From NCBI RefSeq assembly GCF_001927245.1, contig NZ_MJUX01000006.1, positions 186,001 to 250,000 on the forward strand: a stretch of 64,000 bases of DNA. The letters run 5' to 3'. Source of the stretch: Acuticoccus yangtzensis. GTDB lineage: Bacteria; Pseudomonadota; Alphaproteobacteria; Rhizobiales; Amorphaceae. This document shows, one piece after another, positions 54,801 through 60,982 of this stretch. Position 1 is the first letter of the stretch. Every line of letters starts with the position of its first letter. Below the pieces are notes generated by a model. It saw only the letters and a program-made list of their open reading frames with translations. It had not been told where the DNA came from and did not search any database. A program made the translations under genes and the position numbers.

Positions 54801-57363
54801 ACCGCCCGGCGGCGACGTTCAGCAGGATCCCGGCGAAGGAGTCCTCGGTCCAGGTCGGCAGGCGGTCGGCAGCGGCGGGTTCCAATTCGCCCAGGAAGCG
54901 CGGCATTTCGGACCGCACGGCGTATTGCGCGCCGACGTCACCCGCACCGCCCGAAGCGCCGAGGATGATCGACATCTTCTCGCGGCTGTCCGGCGCCTTC
55001 TCGATGCCGGCATCCGCCAGGCACCGGCGCACCAGCTCCAACGTCATGAGCTGCAGCGGGTCGACCGACTTGATGGCTTTCGGCGGCATGCCGAAGTCGA
55101 ACGGGTCGAACAGGAGATCGGCCGAGAAACCGCCCCAGCGCGAATAGATCTTGTCCGGCGCGTTCCGGTCCTCGTCGAAATAGATGCGCCAGTCCCACCG
55201 CGTCTCGGGGATCTCGGAGACGGCGTTGACCTTGTCGACGATGTTTTCCCAGTAGGCTTGCAGCGTCTCCGCCCCCGGCAGCGAGGCGGCCATACCGACG
55301 ATGGCGATGTCGGTCTGGTGGCTGCGTCCCTTGCGGGCGGCGGTCAGGGCCGCGTCGTCGGCGTCGAGCTTGCGGGCGGAAAGCAGCGCCTGCCCACCGG
55401 CGGAAATCTCGTCGTGCAGCTCGGCCACGGTGGTGATCGCGTCGCGGATCGTCGCGACCTGGCCGATCATGTACATGCCCTCGGTCTGCTGGCGCTCCAG
55501 CGGGACGGGCTGCACGTCGCCGTTCGGCCCGCCGCGCTCGGTGCCCTTGGAGGCGAGGCGCAGACGGCCGAGGGACAGGGCCTCCAGCTCCTCGCGCGCG
55601 TCGTCGGCGGACACGTCGCTGGTGGCAAGCTCCAGGCGGCGGCGCTCGAACTCGTCGGTGAAGGGGGATTCCGCGGCGCGCGAGGCGTGGCCGGGGCCGG
55701 TCTCCAGCGTGTGGGTGACGGTGCAGGCGATCGCGGTCTTCTGGAACTCGTCGACGATCGCCTCGGAGGCGACGATTTCCTTGGTGAAGAGGTAGGCCGT
55801 GCCGACGAGGACGCCGACCTTGAACCCCGCCTTGGCGAGCGGGGCGGCGATGGCCGACACCACCGCGGCCGAGTGCGCATCGTGGATGCCGCCCGCGAAG
55901 AGGACGTGGATCTCGGCGTTCTTCTCGGGGCTCTTGGCGTTGGCGAGCAAGGTCGTCACCATCGCGTCCCACAGGACGAAGGACGACAGCGGGCCGACAT
56001 GGCCGCCGCACTCGCGCCCTTCCAGCACGAACTTCTTGGCGCCCTGTTCGATGAACATCGTGAGAAGGCGCGGCGATGGCACGTGGAGGTAGGTGGCGAT
56101 ACCGTCGTCCTCGAACGCCTTCGCCTGGTCCGGACGGCCGCCGGCGATGAGCGCGAACTTCGGCCCGTAGCGGCGCGCGACCTCCACCTGGGCGGCGACG
56201 AGATCGGCGGGCGCGAAGCCGAGGAGGCCGAGGCCCCAGGGCTTGCCGGCGAGGCGCTCGGCGGACTCCTTCAACAGCGCCTCCGTCGGGCCGGGGCGCA
56301 TCAGGGCGAGGGCGAGCATCGGCAGCCCCCCACCCTCGCCGACGGCTTGGGCGAAGGCGGCGGAGTCGGACACGCGCGTCATCGGCCCCTGGACGATGGG
56401 GTAGTCGGTGCCGTGGGTGGCGGCGACGCCCTTGCCCTTGCCGAGAACGTCCATCTCCACCGCGAGGGCGAGGCGGGCTTCGCTTTCGGCGAGCATGGCG
56501 GCGGCGAGGCGCCCGAAGGTGCCGTAGGTTTCGGCGAACGGCGCGGCGAAGGCGGCGGCCTGGCCGAGCGGCACGATATCGCTCATCGGGTCCGCCCAGC
56601 CGAGGCGGGCGGCCACGGCGGCTTCGGCGACGTCCGCCGGGGCGGGGCGGATCTCGCCGCGCAGGGTGCGCAGGTGGCGGAAGGACGGCTTCTCGAACAC
56701 GCGCCAGGTCTTCGTTCCGGCGACGATGCGACCGGTTTCGAGCCCGGTGAGGTCCTTGAGCGCCGCGCGGGCCTTCTCGGTCAGCGGGGATTCGGCGAGC
56801 AGCAGGAGCTGATCGTCCAGCACCACGCCGGAGGCGCCCGCGGCACGGCAGGCGGCGGCGGAGTGCATCCCTATGCCGCCGCGCACGAGGACCGGTGCGG
56901 ACTGCCGGGCGACCGCCTTCTGCAGCAGTATGAAGGCGGTCTCTTCGCCGATCTCACCGCCGCATTCGTGGCCCTTCACCATCAGGGCTTCGTGGCCGGA
57001 CAGCGTGGCGAGGCGCGGATCCCACGCCATCGCCTCGACGATGACCTTCACACCGACGGCCGAAAATTTTTCGATGACGGCCGGGAACTCCAGCGCGTCG
57101 GCGGCGTTGATGATCACCCACCCCACGCCGTCGGCTACATGGCGGGCGACGATTTCGACGACAGAGTCATCGGCCTTGGCAAGCTTGACGCCGAAGGGAG
57201 AACGCGTGCGTCCGGCAAGGGTCGCAATCGCATCGTGCGGGAACGCGCCGATTTCGGCGTTGAGGATGCCGAGATGGCCTGCGCGGTCGGCTGCGAAGAC
57301 GAGGCGCGGGTCGGCGAGACCGGCGGGCGTCAGCGCAAGGATGCGGAAATCGTCGGCCGTCAT
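48895..57363 (-). CDS. Pfa/Hgl-type multidomain lipid synthase: ER(x2)-KS-AT-ACP-KR-DH
   Basis: The 2822-residue protein begins with two tandem nitronate-monooxygenase-like TIM-barrel parts of the PfaD enoyl-reductase type (about 5-240 and 310-590). The second keeps ECGGHVGP (about 451); the first has ECGGEIGE, with Glu for the catalytic His. Next come a ketosynthase (about 680-1125; Cys near 871 in DAACASSLTAV, EAHGTGT, GHTKAAAG) and an acyltransferase (about 1236-1540; AGHSYGEFVALY, GAAFHSP). A low-complexity linker rich in Asn-Gly follows (1600-1880). A single ACP has LGIDSIKRVEI (Ser near 1914). A ketoreductase has TGGARGIT near 2220 and GQSDYSAANE near 2407. A C-terminal dehydratase has DQHRIDGAPVLPAA and FDPSLIDTAAQLA. 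GGGAG precedes ATG 57363. Product unknown. Confidence 0.92.
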   Translation of the reverse strand: MTADDFRILALTPAGLADPRLVFAADRAGHLGILNAEIGAFPHDAIATLAGRTRSPFGVKLAKADDSVVEIVARHVADGVGWVIINAADALEFPAVIEKFSAVGVKVIVEAMAWDPRLATLSGHEALMVKGHECGGEIGEETAFILLQKAVARQSAPVLVRGGIGMHSAAACRAAGASGVVLDDQLLLLAESPLTEKARAALKDLTGLETGRIVAGTKTWRVFEKPSFRHLRTLRGEIRPAPADVAEAAVAARLGWADPMSDIVPLGQAAAFAAPFAETYGTFGRLAAAMLAESEARLALAVEMDVLGKGKGVAATHGTDYPIVQGPMTRVSDSAAFAQAVGEGGGLPMLALALMRPGPTEALLKESAERLAGKPWGLGLLGFAPADLVAAQVEVARRYGPKFALIAGGRPDQAKAFEDDGIATYLHVPSPRLLTMFIEQGAKKFVLEGRECGGHVGPLSSFVLWDAMVTTLLANAKSPEKNAEIHVLFAGGIHDAHSAAVVSAIAAPLAKAGFKVGVLVGTAYLFTKEIVASEAIVDEFQKTAIACTVTHTLETGPGHASRAAESPFTDEFERRRLELATSDVSADDAREELEALSLGRLRLASKGTERGGPNGDVQPVPLERQQTEGMYMIGQVATIRDAITTVAELHDEISAGGQALLSARKLDADDAALTAARKGRSHQTDIAIVGMAASLPGAETLQAYWENIVDKVNAVSEIPETRWDWRIYFDEDRNAPDKIYSRWGGFSADLLFDPFDFGMPPKAIKSVDPLQLMTLELVRRCLADAGIEKAPDSREKMSIILGASGGAGDVGAQYAVRSEMPRFLGELEPAAADRLPTWTEDSFAGILLNVAAGRSANRLDFGGVNYTVDAACASSLTAVYQGVLELETGRSDCVIAGGVDTVQGPFGYLCFSKTQALSPRGRCRTFDSGADGIAISEGIAIVAMKRLADAERDGDRIYGVIKGVAGSSDGRAKSMTAPHPDGQIRALRRAYDMAGYSPQTVGLFEAHGTGTVAGDTAELTTVSRAIDEVGGSPQGEHAIGSVKALIGHTKAAAGIAGLMKATLACYHKTLPPHGYLDKPNPTLTAEDAPLYIVDDALPWLVREGETRRAGVSAFGFGGTNFHVTVEEYDSLAPAPAPRETWSHELLVWRAPDRAALAASVKQTADRIFGNAPLVRDLAVTLARKLPAKGVTATLVVDGRADPHAAIAALAEALASGGPLAPAASFSEAPLADGGKTAFVFPGQGSQYVGMFRELALLFEETRAGLEKADTVLAEAMEAKGVPGGRLSRTVFARATYDDETRKAAMARLTRTDIAQPALGAVEAGLLNLMKALGICADMAAGHSYGEFVALYAAGVFDLAQLLDVSEMRGRLMIEAGEGGDLGTMAAVRADKPDVAAALKGVADVWIANHNAPDQTVLSGSKAGIDAALAAMEKAGLQAQKIPVGAAFHSPIIAKAGARLAQHIGAMPLAAPAFPVYSNRTGKPHDADPATIAEAMGIHLSSAVEFVAEIEAMYEAGARIFLSVGPKPAHANMVKKVLGDRPHRSVTLDSGEGTLDGLLRAVGALMAEGVAVDLERLWAGRDCRPLAMDMKPIARTKAPAKHMWLLNGSGARPYGTPPLPVLTLEEAEAMVAARHQGAAAPASDLAAGQPAAATTNGAHDPATNGADAPAHNGLNGSAETAGAARPDSGQPQENRTMTARAAAPRAARRGILNKERARMVDPTRTTAHDASLAEFQATMQRFLDVQEGVMLAYLGGADVAASMTQQPAALPARPSREMAREPARLPARPQGGARPATRIAAPAPAAEAPAPVMNGNGHYANGNGHYANGNGAAYANGAANGAGVAEAPRPAPAAVAAAPAPAAPVAAPAAAAAPAASDNLGRAQISEILLTVVEDRTGYPRDMLDMDQNLEADLGIDSIKRVEIVGALLKGLPAGVQPNVADLGEALNAQKTLNGILDTLADRIGAGAQGATAPFDLTEADKPSTPVAAPASARPSRYVIMEFAEPIGPSAAYALPKGTYLISEDAGGGVARKVAALIEEAGGTARLIQPDLKALEALTPDPAAPVVGFVHLAPLSAARLEADSDPSQWRNELLRNELFPHQTLRKFGASLADGGRVVLVSGLGGRFGRDLAATALRLSGGGTGLAKSAKEEWPNAATKAIDLDPKAAKELSARIVFEELRLPGGRIEVGYPEGTRTIFRSVAQDVPDVADRDALPKGAVVVATGGARGITAEALHAIAKDGVTFVIVGRSPLPTQDADRFPAAKTLADLRGAIIADAKAKKEPLKPALVERQARAILRDREILSNLAEFKAAGVTIEYRIADAQDPKALTRMVKDLYRDLGRVDGIIHGAGVIEDRLLVEKDAESWLRVVETKILGALAMARAIDPKSLKFFVMFGSVAGRYGNAGQSDYSAANELLNRLGLQFRALWPDTVKVAVANWGPWAGTRHGPGMVSDETRRKFEGKGVILVEPAGGAEACRDEILKAPTDMVEVVFGEGPWEKHETDQSALLASAVAAEVVGKGDASALPMLPGVTNTEGARGGRLLTRTLSLAHDLYLDQHRIDGAPVLPAACGLEMAAEAGAMVFPGWEIVEVSDVRALKGLRLEGDKPAPVEITVLASEHGDASGFNAAVRIKSAGEKGALHYSAALKLADRLPEAEVMDLPIDPRSATITAHQVYREMLFHGPCFQAMTALVGMDETGIVADIVSRGPGDQFVAICAPGAAWLFDPSLIDTAAQLAWVWSIAHRGAPALPNRIGPVRRFAGAGAPARMVLHVRQDVEAPALSSEVFILDADGRTVMVIDELESTSSEALNRFRGYDGEVRV

Positions 57364-57421
57364 AGATGCACTCCCAGTCGGTCGAGAAGATTCGCGTGTC
57401 ACCCGGTCTCACCCAATACTG

Positions 57422-58117
57422 TTACGAAACGTCGTCGCTCGGTGTGTCCGCGCCGGAGGCCGGCGGGGTGGTGGTTGCACGAAGCGCGCCGCGTAACTCG
57501 GCCACGTCGGCTTCGAGTTTTGCGACCCGTTCTTCCAAGACGCGGTCCCGGTCCGCCCGCGCCTGACGCGCACGGGCAGCGAGCGGCCCGTCGCCCTTTC
57601 CGGCCAATCCCTGCCCTGCGGCGAGGCCCTGCCCTGCGGCAAGTCCCTGCCCGACCAGAGGCGCCGCGGCCGGAGCGGCTCCGTCTGTCGCGCCCTGGGC
57701 CTGCCGCGCCTCCATGATGCGCCGCAGGAGCTGGCCGCGCTGCGGGCCGCCGCCGGCTCCGCCCGCCCCCTGAGATTGGGGCACCGATTGAGCGGCGGAA
57801 TTGTTCTGCATCACACGTCGGAGCAATTCGCCGCGACCGCCGCCTTGCCCGCCCGCGCGTGCGCCGAGACCGCCGCCCGCTCCGGGGCCGGAACCTCCAG
57901 CGAGGGCGCCACCGGCTCCGAGAGCGCCGCCGGCACCGAGAGCGCCCTGGCCCCTGCGGCGCTGGATCAACTCCCGCAGCGCGCCGCCTTGCGGGGCACC
58001 GGCCGTTCGCGCCGCGGGAGTGGCCCCGTCGCCTTGAACCGCGGCACCCGCCTGGCCGCGCTTCTCACGCAGGTTCCGCAACCGCTCGCGGCGTTTGTCG
58101 GCATCCGTGTCGCTCAT
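57422..58117 (-). CDS. Gly/Ala-rich protein with repeated LLRR motifs and a C-terminal coiled coil
   Basis: I do not recognise this 231-residue protein. It starts with a basic segment (KRRERLRNLREKRGQ), then shows three spaced amphipathic motifs (GALRELIQRRRGQ, GRGELLRRVMQNN, QRGQLLRRIMEARQ) separated by Gly/Ala-rich stretches. A short array of GQGLAA repeats follows, and a predicted coiled coil (DRDRVLEERVAKLEADVAELRGAL) ends it. There is no signal peptide or membrane helix. It lies between the sulfatase-fold enzyme and the large synthase, 58 bases before the latter, so it is likely part of the lipid-synthase operon; a scaffold or docking role is only a guess. Confidence 0.72.
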   Translation of the reverse strand: MSDTDADKRRERLRNLREKRGQAGAAVQGDGATPAARTAGAPQGGALRELIQRRRGQGALGAGGALGAGGALAGGSGPGAGGGLGARAGGQGGGRGELLRRVMQNNSAAQSVPQSQGAGGAGGGPQRGQLLRRIMEARQAQGATDGAAPAAAPLVGQGLAAGQGLAAGQGLAGKGDGPLAARARQARADRDRVLEERVAKLEADVAELRGALRATTTPPASGADTPSDDVS

Positions 58118-58174
58118 GGTTCGCCCCTCGCCTTCCGTCACAGCCCTACAGACTTTCGCCCCACCCTGAACAAC

Positions 58175-58996
58175 TTAGGGTCGTTTGCCTTCCAAAAATG
58201 GCACAGTGAAGGCAATTTCATGCATGACAGGACCGTGCCCGAAGTAGCCGCCTTCGCCAAACGCTTCGCCATGGTCACCCACAATCACGAAGTAGGTGTC
58301 TTCAGGCGCCTTCTCGAGCAGTTCGCCGAACAGACCATCGACATACTCGACGCAGCGGACCTGCTGATCATGAAGCGACTTCATCATAGCATCATCGAAG
58401 AATTCATCATCGACCTTCCCGCCGCCGTCGCCGCCTTTGGCGAGGGATTTCACGGCGCCGTGGACGCCTGAAATGTGCGGCAAGTTCTCGCCCGAAAGCA
58501 TATAAGGGTAGTGAGTCTCGCCGAGGTTCAGGAAGTAGTAGGTCGGCTTCTCGGCAGAGAAGGTCATTTCCTTCACCATGCCCGCGAAGTCGTTATGGTT
58601 CGACATCAACTTATAGTCATCGAAAAATTTGTTAATAAGTGTAAAGCCGTTCAGAACCGGCATCGAGACCCGGCCGACCGTTTTGTAGCCATGGTCGCGC
58701 AACAGCTTCGGCAGTGAGAGTTCCGGGATGAAGTTCTTGAACCCGAGGTCCGGAATACCGAGTCGCTCGACCCAGGCGCCGAAGTCTTCTTTGTAGACTT
58801 CGGACGCATACACACCCTGCGGGCTGCGATGGGGGACGAGACCCATCGTGAAGGTGTAATGGGACGGCGCGGTCCACGAGGCGTAAGAAAACCGCTTCTC
58901 CGCCGTGCCGAGACGGTCGAAGTTCGGCGTCTTTGCCCGCATGAAGCTGTCATACCGGCAGCTGTCGAGGACCATGAAAACGAGATTACGCGGCAT
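58175..58996 (-). CDS. Soluble sulfatase/alkaline-phosphatase-superfamily enzyme
   Basis: The 273-residue protein has the metal-dependent hydrolase core of the sulfatase superfamily in compact form. Asp11 in FMVLDSCRYDSF, Thr42 in YASWTAPSHYTFTMGL at the nucleophile position, and Asp241, His242 and His254 in VGDHGEAFGEGGYFGHG would hold the metals. It lacks the C-x-P-x-R formylglycine motif, so it is not a classical sulfatase; phosphodiesterase or phosphotransferase chemistry is as likely. No signal peptide or membrane helix is present, so it should be cytoplasmic. Its ATG is two bases after the TPR gene stop. The G+C content is visibly lower than in its neighbours. Confidence 0.85.
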   Translation of the reverse strand: MPRNLVFMVLDSCRYDSFMRAKTPNFDRLGTAEKRFSYASWTAPSHYTFTMGLVPHRSPQGVYASEVYKEDFGAWVERLGIPDLGFKNFIPELSLPKLLRDHGYKTVGRVSMPVLNGFTLINKFFDDYKLMSNHNDFAGMVKEMTFSAEKPTYYFLNLGETHYPYMLSGENLPHISGVHGAVKSLAKGGDGGGKVDDEFFDDAMMKSLHDQQVRCVEYVDGLFGELLEKAPEDTYFVIVGDHGEAFGEGGYFGHGPVMHEIAFTVPFLEGKRP

Positions 58997-58998
58997 CC

Positions 58999-60141
58999 TT
59001 AAGCACCTGTCGCTTGGAAGGAGCGGAGGTTACGGTTGCGGCGGAAGCCCCCGAAGCGTCGCTCGGTCGTCCCGGATTCGCGCTGCGTCTCCGCTAAGTT
59101 GGCAAGATAGTCTTTGACCTTCAAAGCTTTCGCCTTGGGGTCGCCGGGCTCGTCGATCATCCCGGGCAGATCGGGATGCTTGGCCACGAACTCGGGCGAG
59201 CCGACGAGCGCGGCCCGGTATTCTTCGAGCGCCTGCTCGGGACGCTCCATCGCCACATAGACATCGCCCATGCGCTTGTGGATCGGACCGGTCTGCCGCG
59301 CACCGCGCAACGCCCCGCGCAAGGTCTTCAGCGCGTCGTCGTGACGGCCGAGATCGACCATGCACTCCGCCGCACCGAGCGCGAAGGGCTGCGACTTCGG
59401 GTTCAGCTCCATCGCCGCCTCGAAGGCATCGAGTGCCGCCTCGGCCTTGCCTTGCGCGCGCAGCACGAAGCCGAGCGTGGCATAGGGCGTCGGCCGGTCG
59501 TCCGCCTGCTCGATCGCGGTGAAGAGAAGCTCCTCCGCCTCGGCGTAGTTCTTGTCGCGAATGTGAAGCATGGCGAGGCGATAGGCGGCCATCCCCATCT
59601 GCGGATTGACCTCGAGGATGCGCTTCAGCTCCTCCTTCGCCCCGGCGATATCGCCCGACTTTTCGAGGTTTCCGGCCAGCATGAACCGCGCCGCCAACTG
59701 CTGCGGATTGCGCTTCAACGCCTCGCGCAGCCGGGTCGACGCCTCGTCCAGATCACCTTCTTTGGCGAAGATGCGGCTCATGCGGATCTGCGACGAGCCG
59801 CGCGCCGGGTCGAGCTGACCAACCTCCTCATAATCCTCCAGCGCGCCGTCGATGTCGCCGAGCTTCTCGCGTGCACGGGCGCTCATGTTGAGCGCCATCG
59901 CCGACTGCGGGTCGATCTCCAGTGCATCCTGGAAATATTTCAGCGCCGTCTCGGGATCGCCTTCCTGCATGTGCACCTGGCCGAGACCGATATAGCCGAG
60001 CGTCACGTCGGGGTGCGCTTCGACCATTGCCACGAACGCATCGCGCGCGGCGTCGAGCTGGCCATCCTTCAAGAATTGCATCGCCGTTTGAACATCGCGA
60101 CGCAGCTTGAGCTTGGTCCGGGTGTCCATGGTCTCTTTCAT
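58999..60141 (-). CDS. Tetratricopeptide repeat protein
   Basis: The 380-residue protein consists of about eight TPR units between residues 10 and 315, for example DAARDAFVAMVEAHPDVTL and ETALKYFQDALEIDPQSAMA, which form a protein-binding superhelix. The C-terminal 65 residues are non-repetitive and basic (RRFGGFRRNRNLRSFQ). There is no signal peptide. The ATG at 60141 gives MKETMDTRTKLKLRRD; one at 60129 is also possible. It is the first gene of the five-gene minus-strand operon with the sulfatase-fold enzyme and the two lipid synthases, and may hold the enzymes together. Confidence 0.88.
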   Translation of the reverse strand: MKETMDTRTKLKLRRDVQTAMQFLKDGQLDAARDAFVAMVEAHPDVTLGYIGLGQVHMQEGDPETALKYFQDALEIDPQSAMALNMSARAREKLGDIDGALEDYEEVGQLDPARGSSQIRMSRIFAKEGDLDEASTRLREALKRNPQQLAARFMLAGNLEKSGDIAGAKEELKRILEVNPQMGMAAYRLAMLHIRDKNYAEAEELLFTAIEQADDRPTPYATLGFVLRAQGKAEAALDAFEAAMELNPKSQPFALGAAECMVDLGRHDDALKTLRGALRGARQTGPIHKRMGDVYVAMERPEQALEEYRAALVGSPEFVAKHPDLPGMIDEPGDPKAKALKVKDYLANLAETQRESGTTERRFGGFRRNRNLRSFQATGA

Positions 60142-60924
60142 CGCGAATGTCCCTGATGACCCGCACCGCCGAGGAGCGGGCGCTCGCAGCCTGTTCCAAG
60201 ATGATGGCAAATGTTGCGCGCCGCGTCGGCACACGTTTCAGTGCGGTAAACGTCAAGCGCGGCCTGAAATTCCGCAGAACATCCCCCGCGCGCATTCATC
60301 CGCGCCGCCTCCCCGCTCGCTCCGCGGGGCCGGTGCATTCCGCTGTCGGAATGCCCTGGGGTGGGGTCATATGGGTCCATGCAACCCCGCGCTATACCGG
60401 GGCGCCTTACACAATTCGCAAACCATAAAGACTTACGCGCGAAACTCACAGTTGACATACACCGGCCCGGGCAAAGCCCGGACAACGCCGAACAAAAGGC
60501 ACCAAATTAACCTTAACCCGTGGCCCCCGTGTCCACCGGCCGCCATGCTTCTGTCGCCATGCACTAATTCCGACCACTGTCTATAAAGTTCGCTGCAGAT
60601 AAGCGCAACCGTTAGCCTCGGCCTGCGTGGGCCCGCCCCATCACTTCGCGAGGGGGCCGGATGCACCATTTCGTGATCGTCTCCGCAGCGCTTTGATCGC
60701 ACGTTTCCCGCATCTCCTGCCCCATTGGGAAGCCGACGCCCCCTTAGAGGCAAGTTCGCGGCCAACGCCCTTTTTGCCCGTAAAGGGCATCACAAATGCC
60801 CCTTCCGCGACCCGCTCAAGGCGCTCGAAAGGCCCTTCGGAGGGCGTTCGGCCGGCCAACTATCAGCTCGGCTTGTCAGTGCCGTGACGGGTCCGCCCAG
60901 GCGGCACGCGCACGGCTGCAATGC
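60142..60924. other. 783-bp spacer with operon promoter region, no gene supported
   Basis: This spacer lies between the TPR-led operon and the end of the TRAP operon. The part 60410-60520 is relatively AT-rich and likely holds the promoter of the five-gene operon; TTGCGA and TATAGC on the minus strand are weak candidates. A CCGGGC/GCCCGG hairpin with an AAA loop lies at 60468-60482 and a GCCCTTT/AAAGGGC hairpin at 60767-60788. A 72-codon minus-strand frame at 60641-60859 resembles nothing known and lacks a ribosome site. Confidence 0.4.
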
Positions 60925-60954
60925 AAAAATGCCCGGACCGTTAAGGTCCGGGCA
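60925..60954 (-). terminator. Intrinsic terminator of the dctPQM operon
   Basis: On the minus strand TGCCCGGACC and GGTCCGGGCA form a perfect ten-pair stem with loop TTAAC, followed by TTTTT. It lies 28 bases after the DctM stop codon. Confidence 0.93.
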
Positions 60955-60982
60955 TTCGGTTGCGTGAAGGGCCACTGCGGCG

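Noticed and set aside
51460-57717. Plus-strand open frame of about 2085 codons opposite the large synthase
   Set aside because: High G+C at third positions leaves the antisense frame free of stops; the minus strand encodes well-known domains through the whole length.
60641-60859. 72-codon minus-strand frame in the spacer before the TRAP operon end
   Set aside because: There is no ribosome site, no recognisable family and the composition fits chance opening in GC-rich DNA.
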